NCBI GenBank assembly: GCA_030704615.1
Contig: CM060734.1
Span: 19,158,001-19,222,000 of the forward strand
Length of the DNA: 64,000 bases
Origin: Takakia lepidozioides
Taxonomy: Eukaryota; Streptophyta; Takakiopsida; Takakiales; Takakiaceae
Reading direction: 5' to 3'
Each line of letters begins with the position of its first letter. Positions within the stretch are counted from its first letter, which is position 1. Under the pieces are notes generated by a model that was not told the DNA's origin, made no database searches, and saw only the letters and a list, made by a program, of their open reading frames with translations. Below are positions 45,701 to 57,089 of this stretch, piece by piece. The translations under genes were made by a program, and so were the position numbers.

Positions 45701-46087
45701 AGAATAATCGCAGCAGCAATGCACCAATCAAATTACACCACGACACCAGCACGGGCTCGCCACCAGCTATCCCGATCGCCCTCCTGAACGACGACCGCAC
45801 CACACAGCTGAAACTAACAAACGAAATCTGAACACTGCTAGACGCAACAAACAACAGATGCAGAGCGCAGATCAGATGCAGATCACCGACCCTCCCTTCA
45901 CTCCGTTCACTCCCTCTCAAGCTCTCAAAACTCGTGGCTCTAAGTTTCAGCAGGGCTTCGCCGTCATGAAAGTGTGAGAGGGAGAATGAACCAGGGAGCC
46001 TCCCCTTTTGTACCCGGGGAGGCAGACCCATGCGATACCTCGCCATGGGTATGCGATGGCAGGCATGCCCAGTGCAAGTCCCAAAAA

Positions 46088-46480
46088 CTGCCACGCGCCC
46101 GCCATGCGCGAGATCCAAGCGGCGGCTACCGCATGGGCCAATTATTAGGGGAGGGCTCCCGTGAAACGGCGCCTGCCACGGCCCCCGTTGGCGCGAGATT
46201 CAAGCGGTGGTGCGCGTAGGGCCTGCAAACGTGGCCAATCATATTTATTAGGGGAGGGCTCCCGTGAAACGGCGACTACCACGCGCCCGTCAAGCGTGAG
46301 ATTCAAGAGGCGGCACGCGTAGGGCCCGCAAACCTGGCCAATCATATTTATTAGGGGAGGGCTCCCGTGAAACGGCGCCTGCCACGTGCCCGCCATGCGC
46401 GAGATTCATGCGGCGGCGGGCGCAAGGCCCGCAAACCTAGAAAATCATAATTATTACGGGAGGGCTCCCGTGAAACGGCG
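46088..46480. repeat. Tandem repeat, ~103-bp unit, each with GGGAGGGCTCCC
   Basis: Four consecutive units (the first shorter) share CTGCCACGCGCCCGCCATGC, a CATATTTATTAGGGGAGGG segment and CGTGAAACGGCG. Palindromes lie at 46149-46160, 46252-46263, 46355-46366 and 46458-46469. The unit amplified together with its palindrome, so local tandem duplication contributes to the spread of the motif. Confidence 0.85.
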
Positions 46481-46741
46481 CATTCAACTCATGAACATGG
46501 AAGGTACTATGCACTCCATCTGTAATGGACGATCTAGATTCAACGATGCTTTTGAGCATGCATGTGAAGGCATTTCCATAGTTAGTATTCCAGCACGTGA
46601 TGAGCAGGCAGGCTACGCATGTGCTGGAACGTCAAAGTACGAGACGCCACCGGCCATAATGCGGCGGCATCGGCATTAGTGAATGTGGCGGCGCCGCTGC
46701 GGTACGCTATGGCGAATCTTACCTTCTATGAATGCTGCGAG

Positions 46742-47683
46742 GGGAGAGCTCCCGAGGCGTGGCGCAACGTCATCATGGTCATGCGACATCCATCGAATCC
46801 GACGGCTCAGATTATATCTGGGATCTCCTTGGACGGTACCGATTACATTGATGTCGTCATGCAGGTACATCATAGATGATATCCATCCACGTGGCGGCCA
46901 TGCAGAAGTCGTATTGTTGGGTACGGGAGGCCCCCCGTCACAGTCATTATGGCAAGTAATTAATGAAACGATTCCCCTTGCTGTACAATCCTCATGTATG
47001 GGTGCGGTTGGCCTCATGCCCCAACATGCAAATGCGGGTCTATATAAGGGCAAGATCTTCCCTCTCATTTCATTTAGTCTCGGCGAAGCCCTGCCGAAAT
47101 GTGGAGTGCAGGTGCTGGATTGACTGAAGAGTGGTGGAAGGGTGGTGGAAGGACGGAGAGTGGTGTTTCATCTCTGCATGTTTGTTAGTCATTCTCTATC
47201 AGTATTTTCTAGAAGAGTTACACACTGAACTCACGCAGTATCTGCTTTTTTAGACTGGCACAACGAAGAGGTGCTGTTCCATTAGACTTTCGCTTTGTTT
47301 TGTCGCTCTTTTCTGAATCTCATTTATCTGTCTTCGTCTTCTCCAGTTATACCATTGAATATGATGGGAGATCTCCCGTCATCTTGAGCACATCCTTTCC
47401 AATTTGTTTGGAACTCTATTTTCTGTTTATACTTTTCCGCCCATAGGAGATCACAGAACGGGAGGCCTCCCGTGATCCCTTAGTGTTATTAACATCTGTG
47501 GTGTGTGTAGATTCTATCTTGCACAATCCAGAATTGTATTGTGGATTCTCACTTAAGGGTGAGGCGACTATAAGGGGAGATCTCCCGTCATCCTGCGGAG
47601 TGTTGCCGCATTTGATTTATTCATCTTTTCTACTTTTTTTGCTTCCCGTTTTTTACTCGAGGGCATAGCAGGGGAGATCTCCC
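46742..47683. repeat. Dispersed GGGAG palindromes
   Basis: Copies: 46742-46753 (GGGAGAGCTCCC), 46925-46936 (one arm altered), 47366-47377, 47460-47471 (GGGAGGCCTCCC), 47575-47586 and 47672-47683. Flanks often extend the symmetry to CACGGGAG...CTCCCGTGATC. No coding frame is supported between 46.5 and 47.65 kb. Confidence 0.75.
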
Positions 47684-47687
47684 ATGG

Positions 47688-48434
47688 TTGAAGATGGTTA
47701 CCACCTGTGGACAGTTGTCTATCGGAGAAGCCGTGAATTTAATCCAACTTGTCGGCTCTCAAGTTCCCAGAATTGTCGCTGAGGGTACATGTCTGAATAC
47801 TTTTGGAGAGGGATTTTGTCATGGCAAACGTCTCTCTAGTAATTTAGTGAGCGTCATATTGAAAACCGTGATACATGGAATGGAGTCAATTAGCTTGCCG
47901 TATTCACATCCAGACGCGGAGACTCTTGGAGAAGCCCTGGGGACACCGATTGTCTTGAAAGTTAGTGAAGTTGAGAAACTTGTGCAAATGGAGGGTGAGG
48001 TGTGCTTGTCCGATGCTAGAGCAAGCATGAATGTTTTGGAGGATACAATACAGAAGGACAATACAGATGGTGTTGAAGGCGCAGGAACAAAAGTTTCACT
48101 AGAGACAACAAAAAAGAAGCGTGCCGAGGCGCACATCAAATATTCGGAAGATATACTTGGCGTAATCAGATGTGCAATCTTCTCAATGACGAGATGGACA
48201 TCATCGCTGAGGGACGGGTTGTGGCGTGCCCGGTTATCAGCGTCACGTCCGTCTGTCAGCGTCAGGTCACGTCCGTCAGGTTCGGAGAATATTCTGGTAA
48301 AACTAGTACCAGGTAAAATACTGCCAGTTAAGCAGTCACGTCGCCGACACGGTTGCGGTGGCAAATACATTTTGAAAATTAACAAAATGAACGCGACCGC
48401 CAATTATGGCGGTCGCTTTGTTTTTCCAAATTAA
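47688..48434 (+). CDS. Hypothetical protein adjoining the hairpin array
   Basis: An uninterrupted frame of 248 codons: TTCGQLSIGEAVNLIQLVGS, LVSVILKTVIHGMESISL, HPDAETLGEALGTPIV, KVSEVEKLVQMEGEV, then KKKRAEAHIKYSEDI and a basic tail that runs into the first GCGACCGCC hairpin. The N-terminal 150 residues look protein-like (regular hydrophobic spacing). An acceptor-like CTGTGGACAG near 47,700 may mean it is an internal exon. No family recognised. Confidence 0.35.
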   Translation: MKMVTTCGQLSIGEAVNLIQLVGSQVPRIVAEGTCLNTFGEGFCHGKRLSSNLVSVILKTVIHGMESISLPYSHPDAETLGEALGTPIVLKVSEVEKLVQMEGEVCLSDARASMNVLEDTIQKDNTDGVEGAGTKVSLETTKKKRAEAHIKYSEDILGVIRCAIFSMTRWTSSLRDGLWRARLSASRPSVSVRSRPSGSENILVKLVPGKILPVKQSRRRHGCGGKYILKINKMNATANYGGRFVFPN

Positions 48435-49290
48435 AAAAAAAATAGCAACCGCCATAATTGGCGGTCGCTTCAATTTATTTTAAAAAAAAAAGCAAGATTG
48501 GCGGTCGCTTTATTTTCGAATTAAAAAAAGAAATAGCGACCGCTATCTTGGCGGTCGCTTCAATTTATTTTATAAAAAAAACAAGATTGGTGGTCGCATT
48601 GGCGGTCGCCTAATTTAAAAAAGAAAACAAGCGACTGCCGTATTGGCGGTCGCACAATTTTGTAAATATGTACAGAACAAGCGACCGCCATATGGCGGTC
48701 GGATAATTTCAAAAATATATAAAAAAAAACAGCGACCGCAATTGGGCGGTCACTTAATTAAAAAAAAATATAGAAAAGCCATATGGCGGTCGGTAAATTT
48801 AAAATTATATTAAAAAAACAAGCGACATATGAAAATAAAAGCAACCGCCACACCGGTGGTCGCTTGTTTTAAGACAATACAATATTTGCGACCACCAAAC
48901 CGGCGGTCGCGTCAATTTTAAAATATATATTAAGTTTAAGCGACCGCCAGCCTGGAGGTCGCTTAAACTTGAAAATATAAAGATTAAAAGCAACCGCCTT
49001 ACTGGCGTTCGCGTTTTTTTTTAAATATTAAAAATAAAAGCGACCACCATATTGGCGGTCGCTTTATTTTAAATATATTAACAAATGAAGCGACCGCCAT
49101 ACCGGCAGTTGCATTTGAAATAAAAAATAATAGCGACCGCCATACGGGCGGTCGATTAAATTTAAAAATATACAAAATAGAAGTGACCGCAATATTACAC
49201 AAAATGAAAGGAAATAAAAGCGACCGCAGTAGTGGCGGTCGCTTGTTTTTCATAAAAAATAGAAATAGCGACCGTAGTATTAGCGGTCGC
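48385..49290. repeat. Hairpin array left of the hAT gene (GCGACCGCC/GGCGGTCGC)
   Basis: About 18 inverted repeats GCGACCGCCA-n4-TGGCGGTCGC, roughly every 45-58 bp, separated by A/T-rich spacers (TTTAAAATATAAA types). Arms are much better conserved than the 4-6-nt loops and the spacers. Degenerate copies usually lose one arm only. Confidence 0.9.
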
Positions 49291-49745
49291 TTAATTTCAA
49301 AATTATAACAAATATGGTTTTACAGCCTTTTTCGGGTGGGCGCTATTGGTTCGTCATTTATTCATTTCACTTTCATTTCACTTTCATCCTTCTTGGATCA
49401 TATATAAGGTAGAAGGGTCACCAAGCTCCTCACTTCTTTTGGCGCAAATACTTGAGGTTCCATTGAACGAGAGTGTAGCCTAAGAGGAGAGTGCGCACTT
49501 TTTGTCGTTGTGACTTCCACCAAAACCACTTTAGCAGATTGTGTATAAGCTCAACACTACAACCCACATCGACCCACTTGGGTTGCTGACAGGTGTAGAA
49601 GTGTTGGGCTATCGCATTGCACTCTGTATTCACAACACGTTCATTTATAGGTGACTGTTTTTTGTTGCTTACATCGCTATGGCCCAAGGGGAGTGGATAT
49701 TGGGTGAAGATGAGGGAGGAATGAAGCCCTTGGTATACGGCAATC

Positions 49746-52712
49746 CCGAACACTGTCAGTGCCACTGGTAGTGTTGAGTGCAACCTATGTGGATTAAAGC
49801 TTTCTTATCGTAAGGATCGGTTGCTCGCTCACCTCGGTTATAAAGGTGTGAAGAGCGCTGGGGTAGGTTTATGCCCTAAAGCATCTATGCGGGTAAAAAG
49901 CCACTTTGCCCAGTGTGGAGGCAATATTCCAATGTCTTTGGATCTGGACATGACCTCTGAGCAGAACACTTTATCTGCCCGTCAGGATGCCCCAATTAGT
50001 ACCCATGGCGACTCTTGTGAGGCTTCAGGTGTCCTTGGACAAGTGGGTTGTGCCGGAGCAACACCTGCTTCAACACCTCTTTATACCCCTACACTTCAAC
50101 GGAGTAGAGGATTACGGCAACAATCCATGCAGGAAGGTCTTAACTTGTCTGCAAAAAGACAGTTCGATAAAAAATGGGCACAGTTTTTCTTCGAGACCAA
50201 CATACCATTTAATGTGGCAAGGCTTCCGGCATTTGTTTATGCCGTTAGAGCAACCTCAGAGTCCAGATCCATGTATGTGCCTCTGACTTATCACAATCTC
50301 CTCACATGATTGCTAGAAGACGCCATGACCGAGCTTACCCAAAAGGTCAACGATAGGACGGGCGAGTGCATCAGAAAATATGGAAGCACTATATGTGCCA
50401 ATGGTTGGAGTTCTGTTACAAACAGACCGTTGTTCAATGTCATGCTCGTATGTCCAACTGGGGAACAATTCTTGGGATCGGTCGATACTAGCGGCAAGAA
50501 GAAAGATGGACGTTATCAATGCCAACTATTGTCGGACTTCATCGAACAGGCCGGAAGTGATAGAATCGTGTAAATATGCACAGATAATGCCGTTAACATG
50601 AGAAACACTGCAGACATGTTGTTGGCACGTTATCCCCATATGTACTATCAAGGTTGTGCTGCTCATATCATTGACCTCCTTTTGGAAGATTGAGGTAAAG
50701 AACAGTGGATGAAACAACTTGTCAAGCGAGCGAAGACTGTTGTGTCGTTCATCCGCACACACCACATCCCTTTAGCAATATATAGGAGGCACGAACCCAA
50801 ATACATCCTCCGCAATCCAGGCGAAACTCGTTTTGGCACTAACTACTTTATGGTGGATCGGTTAGTGACGGTGAAAAGCAGTCTGGAGCACACCATCATC
50901 GATCCTCAATGGGATGCGTACACACGGACATTGCGGGACTCCAGAAAAACCAAGTCATTGGGCAAAAGTCGAAAAGTTCGAAATAACATTCGCAGCGATG
51001 ATTTCTGGAAGAAATGTGAAAACTTTGTTTATATGGTAGAGCCGGTGTTAATCATCATGCGGGAGTTTGATGGAAAACAACCAGTAATGGGCAAGACATG
51101 GTTACTAATGCAAAATCTTGATAAGCACGTCCAATCCTTGAGACATCCTCCCTTCTCCTTGGAACCTGAACTTGCGGACAGTGTTGAGGATGCATTTTAC
51201 AACCGTCGTTCGATGGTTTGAACGGACTTGCATTATGCGGGGGCTTTGCTCAATCCATTCTTGCTCGACAATACCATGCTCCGAGACGACGCTGCTGCCA
51301 AGGCCGGCCTCGTGCAAGTGCTCATGCGACTGGCTCCGCCGAACATGGCAAAGACAGCTATATCCGAGTACCAATGCTTCTCAGATCGCCTCGACCCTTT
51401 TGAGAACATGTCGGATCCAAAAAAACTCAATATGTTGCCCACATGAATGGTGGGATCTGATTGGAGCTGGAGCAAGAACATTGGCTCCCATTGCGAACCG
51501 TATTCTTGTTCAAGTGTGCTCTGCCTCATCTTGCGAACGCAATTGGAGCAGTTACTCATTTGTTCACAACAAGATTCACAACAAGTTGAATCCCGCGAGG
51601 GCTGACAAATTGGTGTATGTGTATACCAATTGCCGACTGTTACGTGAGAGGGCAGCGGATGATGCTGCAGCATGGTATAAGAGGAATTTGCATTCCGAAG
51701 ACTCTGCTTCTGAGGTATATTCGATGAGTGACGATACTGAGCCTCAGAGAGAATCATCTCAGAGGGAATCATCTGCCTCCGATAGTGAGGATGGATCCGA
51801 TGATGCTCCCGAAAATGCGTATGACCCGTTTACATTCACAGAGGATGATGCTTATATCCAGCCGACCTTTGATGACATTCTTGAAGAAGTGCGTATCGCA
51901 GATGAAGGTGAAGCTGCAATTGTGTCATCCCCAGAACATGGTCCTCAAAATGAAGTTGGGGTCGACCCTCGCCCCCCACTACACGCTGAAGCCACCGGTG
52001 GTGCCCCAATGGAGCTTATGGATGATGAACTTCCAGGAACGAGCGATGAACGCAACCCTGTTCATACAAACGATGATGTCGAACCCATAGTACAGTCGAC
52101 GGGACGAGATTATGCCTCACCGATACGACCAGCTCCACCACAATGCCAAAATCGATCCAGCTCCCCATCAACACAGTGGGCATTAAGGAGCAACAGGGTT
52201 GATCTGTTTTCCACACGCACGCATCATTCTATTGCATTGGACCGGGCGGAAGTTGAAGCCTCGGATGTGACAACCTGTCACTACAATTCCACCTTAACCG
52301 ACGTGTTACGCAGCAGACCCGTGGTTCCTCACACGCCGGACCATCTAATGCCGGTCCATCTCGGGCAGACCCCCCTCCGGTATCTCCTTCGAGATCACCT
52401 TCGATTGCGTCCCAAGCCCATAAACGACAAAAAACATTCCAACCTTTTGTAGGCGATCGGCCCACAAACATGCCAGATACCGTGGATGGTATTCAAGACC
52501 GGAGTGGGAGTCGACCTCAGAGAGAACTAAATGTGGTTCGAGGTCGCTTGCAGATTCAAAGACCTGGACATATGAGGTCGGATAGAGAGGACGATTCCAG
52601 CACTGATCATGACAATGGTGGTGAAATCGAGGGTGACCCGGATTTTCAACCCATCGGAGCATTAAGATTAGGATCTTCTTCGTCCCGCCGTCGAAGCAGT
52701 AGAAAGAATTGA
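49746..52712 (+). pseudogene. hAT-type transposase gene, decayed
   Basis: A BED-type finger (CNLCGLKLSYRKDRLLAHL) near 49,779 opens the readable frame. A DUF659-like region follows (ICANGWSSVTNRPLFNVMLV; FLGSVDTSG; ICTDNAVNMRNTADML; YYQGCAAHIIDLLLED), then ETRFGTNYFMVDRL, and near 51,480-51,640 the hAT dimerisation block (LAPIANRILVQVCSASSCERNW; LNPARADKLVYVYTNCRLL). The tail is acidic and disordered. The single frame is broken by stops at 50307, 50571, 50690 and 51219, shifts near 51,440, and shifts again near 52,420. It lies exactly between two arrays of the same hairpin. Catalytic integrity is lost; hAT assignment is firm. Confidence 0.85.
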
Positions 52713-53239
52713 AGCAAAACAGCTGTAGGCATGCATCAGCACATTTTAGTGGACATGTTTACATTTCTGTAGTGAAGTAATACCAGTGTGATCATTGTCA
52801 CTATGAGTATTTCTATTGTTGTTGTATGTGTTGGAAAATAAAAGATGTTGCACATGTGTATACCAGCCAAAATGTCGGCCAAAGGCACCGTCACTTGCTC
52901 ATGTTTGTGATCGGTGATTTGCTTGTGGAATGGAGAACAATTGTGCCATGCTTCCAACTCTGCATTCATTTTTATTTTAATGTAGCGATCGGCATCACTG
53001 GCGGTCGCATTTATTTTTTATTCTTTGTAAATACAGTGAACGCGATGTAATAGCGATCGTCTTTTGTTTCTTCGTAAAATTACAGGCGGTCGCTTTAATT
53101 TCAATTTTTTTCTGAAAATCCAGCGACTGCCAATAGTGGCGGTCGGTTGTTTTTTAAATTTTGGAGAATGGATCGACTGCCATATTTTGCGGTCGTTTTT
53201 TTGGGATTTTTAAATGGAGCGACCGCCAAGGTGGCGGTC

Positions 53240-53340
53240 GCTTCTACGAGGTGTGCCTTGCGCATGGAGCGAGGAGTGAGGCGGGGGGAGGGGGGCATAT
53301 AAGTTCGGACTCATTCTCCCCTCACTTCTATTACGGGTGG
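53240..53340 (+). promoter_or_regulatory. TATA-containing repeat unit 1
   Basis: After a GGCGGTCGCTTCTACGAGG junction comes a segment with CATGGAGCGAGGAGTGAGG, a G-rich run, CATATAAG and TCATTCTCCCCTCACTTC. The same segment recurs at about 53,535-53,635 and 54,515-54,610. The ATATAAG after a G-run followed some 30 bp later by a pyrimidine-rich stretch resembles a core promoter. Promoter function is inferred only. Confidence 0.4.
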
Positions 53341-53534
53341 TCGCTTGAAGTTTGTTTTTGTTTTTGTAAATGCAGTGACCGCCATTATTGGGGGTCGTTA
53401 TAATTGTTTTAAAAAAAAAATGCAGCGACCGCCAATACTGGCGGTTTTTATTTTTCTTTTTTTTTGCGAAATGGAGCAACCGCCATTTGTGGCAGTCCTG
53501 TTTTTTTGTTTTTAATAGAGCGACCGCCAAGGTG

Positions 53535-53635
53535 GCGGTCGCTTCTACGAGGTCTGCCCTGCACGTGGAGCGAGGAATGAGGTGGGGGGGGGGGGGGGGC
53601 ATATAAGCTCCCAGTCATTCTCCCCTCACTTCCAT
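53535..53635 (+). promoter_or_regulatory. TATA-containing repeat unit 2
   Basis: Second copy of the unit described at 53,240, with a longer G-run (about 17 G) before CATATAAGC. Confidence 0.4.
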
Positions 53636-54514
53636 TATTGGCAGTTTTTATTTTTACAAAATGCAGCGACTGCCATTTCTGGCGGTCGCTGTAATGGTTA
53701 TTTTTAAAAATGAAGCGACCGCCATTACTGGCGGTCGCTTTTATTTTAATTATTTTGGAAATGAAGCGACCGCCATTACTGGCGGTCACTTTTATTTTAA
53801 TTATTTTGGAAATGAAGCGACCGCCGTTACTACCGGTCGCTTTTTTGTTTTTTTGGAGGAAAATCGAGCGACCACCATTAGGGGCGGTCGCCGCTATTGT
53901 TGTTTTTTGTAATTGCAGCGACCGCCATTAGTGGCGGTCGCTTTTATTTTAATTGTTTTGAAAATGAAGCGACCGCCATTACTAGCGGTCGCTTTATTTT
54001 ATTTTTTTGAAAATGAGGCCACCGCCATTACTGGCGGTCGCTTCTCTGTTTTTTGGAGGAAAATCGAGCGACCGCCATTACGGGCGGTCGCCGCAATGTT
54101 TTTTTTTGTAAATCCAGCGACCGCCACTACTGGCGGTCGCTTTTATTAAAATTTTGTTGGAAATGGAGCAACCGCCATGACTGGCGGTCGCTTTTATTTT
54201 AATTGTTTTGAAAATGAAGCGACCGCCATTACTGGCAGCCGCTGTAATTATTTTAGTTTTATAAATGACGATTTTATTTCCATTTCTTTCGAAATGAAGT
54301 GACCGCCATTACTGGCGGTCGCTTCAATTCTTAATGTCTCTGTAAATGTAGCGACGGCCTATGTTGGCGGTCGCTTATTTATTTTATTTTCGGAAAATGG
54401 AGCGACCGCCAGTTCTGGCAGTTGCTTATTTTTTTTTTAACGGAAATTGGAGCGACTGCCAGTTCTGGCGGTCGTAGTTTTTTTATTTTTCCGGAAAATG
54501 GAGCGACCGCCAAG

Positions 54515-54612
54515 TTGGCGGTCGCTTCTAAAAGGTTTGCTCTGCACGTGGCCCGATGAATGAGGGGGGGGGGATATAAGCCAATGGAGAGTCATTCTCC
54601 CCTCACTTCCTC
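54515..54612 (+). promoter_or_regulatory. TATA-containing repeat unit 3, before the RING-H2 gene
   Basis: Third copy (GGGGGGGGGATATAAGCC ... TCATTCTCCCCTCACTTCC), lying about 220 bp upstream of the first coding block of the RING-H2 pseudogene on the same strand. It is the best promoter candidate for that gene, and the array may have copied it backwards. Confidence 0.45.
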
Positions 54613-54829
54613 TCCACAGAACTTCTGTGTGCGTGACATTTCATTATTCCACGACACGTAGTCACGTGGAGAATGAGGCCATTGGTTGGGTGAGGGGTAT
54701 TTTTTGCCGCGATTTCTGTGAGGTCGTTGCAGAATGCTCCCATAGGCCCTCCTCTGGCTTCTAGGATCATTTTATTCTACAAAATTAGCTTTTAGAAACT
54801 ATTTTGACACATACTCAAACTCGTTTAGG

Positions 54830-57078
54830 GTGAAGGGTTTAGAGTTACGTCTTATTAGTAAACCTCGTTTAGTGTTGCTCCGATTGTTGCAGAATGAGCG
54901 TCATGGAAGAGATGACCCCAATGAACATGGAACGCCCCCTAAGAAAATCAAATGGTCAAGGCAAAACTTGAATTGGGAAGTATATGGTGACCCTAACATA
55001 CTAGCAGAAGAGGGCTGGGAGGATGTTCCGGAAGAGTTCAGGTGGCCGATGACGAGATGCAAAAAATTCATGAAATGGTACCACATCAATCGATTGTGGC
55101 CTTTGGATAGGCATGACGTGCAAACCCAAAACAATTACGCAGAGTCCAGGTCTTGCACGAACTTGCATTTCCAGCATATGGCGAATGAGGTGCATTGCAT
55201 ATTGTGGGGTCAACTCTCTTAAAGCGTCAAATCCCGTACACCTTGGCAGCCATGTTGTACGTGGAGGTCATACTCTTGCGTCCAGTGAATTGGCAAACTG
55301 CTAGTAGGAGGAACGCAAGGTTGCTATACGATTTGGAGTACATCCCGGACACGTTCGGAATACAACCGGCTGCAACGTTAGAGGAACAACTGGCGAAAAG
55401 AGACCAGCGAATCAGGACCCTGCAGGACCGACTAAACTAGCCGAGTTGGAAGCTAGATTGCAAGACATGCCTCTAAACAATGAAGGCATTATTGTCCACA
55501 ATGAGGATCGAACAAACGTCGTGGACATGGACGCGGAGTTTGCGATGCCCGATCGCAGTATTGACCTCATCATTCACGAAATTATGGACGTCCTTGACCA
55601 TGTGGCCGATGAAACCATGGTTGAGGGACAGAGAATTACGGATGAGAGAAGGAGGAAAGGAAAAGAACCAATACTGGAAACCGGGGAGTGCTCGAGGGTC
55701 GCCATTCAATCCGAGAAGAATCCGATATTAGATGTCGACCACGTTACAAAGGAGCGGGACATTGCCATGGCAACTGCATGGCGCTTATCCAAAACGCTGG
55801 AGATTCGGGCATGGGTCCCATTGAAGGGCGATTGGGAGAATTAGGTACAATGGGCGACCCATTTGGCCTCCAGATAAGCACGGGTAGAGCGGGCACTGTC
55901 AGGCTTGCAACGTGTCGCACGCATGTCGAATCGTAACGTGGATAACATTTATACCAACATGCAAAGGTATAACGATCTCCATATCGCATCAAGCATGTTC
56001 GCCGGGTATACCAATTGGGTAGATGTGGATTCTATGTTCGATCGATGTGAGCACAGAATTTCAGGGTCCAACAGAAGCATAAACTGGGAATTGGAGATAG
56101 AGGAAGAATGGGACACCACAACAAGGATGAGCAGCCATATCAGACCGGCCCAGAGGGAGGAGATACCATGAGACATTTTGCCGTCATGGATATCAGATGG
56201 CATAGTTTGTTCGATGTGTAGGAATCCATACGGCCCAGAGGGATGTCATGTGCTTGGATCATGTGGACATATGTTCCATCTCACATGTTTTATCCCGCAA
56301 GCCTTGCGGATGAGCGCTTGCCCAGAATGCCGTACACTAATCCATCGCCGTTTCTATGAGCTGGTGGGCTTGGAGGAATGGATGCCCATAGGTTTTGAAT
56401 ACAATCGACACAACCTCCCATTGGATGGGCTACCATTCACATTTCTGAATTGTGTGCATTGGGGCAAGAACTTGGTATGGGATGCAGACAGAGAGATGCA
56501 TGGCATACATGCCAGAAACCCGACATACATCAAAGATCCCCAGCATTTATGGGTCACATCTGACTGGGAGATAACCATACGTGCGGGAGGCATTCGAGAT
56601 TGGTGGGAGAGAGAGCAATTTTGCCGCAATCTGGGAAGGCATTGGAGTCAAAGAAGGTCCAGGTTTATCCGGCTCCCACAGGTTCCATGGGTGCCGGAGG
56701 AGAACGAATTGTATGACCGACAACCGATTGGGAGACATTTGTTGTTGTCCTGTTGCGCCATGCTTCGCAACTCGCATCGGCGTTTGGCACAACGGGTGTT
56801 TTCTTGTTGTAGACCTCTTCATTCCTCGACCACCAACGTTCAATTATTGTGAACATAACATTTGCTTTCTTGGAGATTCCTTCATTCTCTTTCTATGGCT
56901 AACCTGTCAATTTACATGTTGATGGAAGTGATGAAGAATCTGAAGAAGAGGAAATCGAATTCCCGTCTATTCCCCGAATGTCAGACCTGTGTAAGAGAAT
57001 GGAGGACGCCCACAACTCAGTGCGGAAGCGTAGAGTGGCAACCAATCGCTACGATAACCTTCGAGGAGCAGCGTGAGT
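54830..57078 (+). pseudogene. Coiled-coil RING-H2 protein gene, decayed
   Basis: Coding blocks in successive frames: 54,880-55,222 (WEVYGDPNILAEEGWEDVPEE; FMKWYHINRLWPLDRHD); 55,225-55,440 (PYTLAAMLYVEVILLRPVNW; coiled EEQLAKRDQRIRTLQDRL); 55,446-55,800 (LEARLQDMPLNNEG; EIMDVLDHVADETM); 55,905-56,168; and, after a TGA at 56169-56171, a RING-H2 finger at 56,205-56,330 (CSMC ... CGHMFHLTC ... CPEC), followed by RFYELVGLEEWMPIGFEYNR. An acidic tail (GSDEESEEEEIEFP) ends near 57,078. Such a finger is typical of ubiquitin E3 ligases. At least three frame changes and one stop make this copy inactive. Its position beside the hAT array suggests it may be cargo or a second gene of that element. Confidence 0.6.
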
Positions 57079-57089
57079 AGACAACCGTC

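Larger units (their letters stand above)
52980..54540. repeat. Hairpin array right of the hAT gene (GCGACCGCC/GGCGGTCGC)
   Basis: About 26 copies of the same hairpin as at 48.4-49.3 kb. From 53,700 to 54,230 they are regularly spaced at about 51-52 bp with the spacer TTTTATTTTAATTATTTTGG, i.e. a recent tandem expansion. Elsewhere spacing varies. Superficially CRISPR-like, but spacers are near-identical A/T-rich DNA. Confidence 0.92.

Noticed and set aside
48385-54540. Resemblance to a CRISPR array
   Set aside because: Spacers are similar A/T-rich sequences rather than unique, spacing is irregular in part, there are no cas genes, and the surroundings are eukaryotic with introns.
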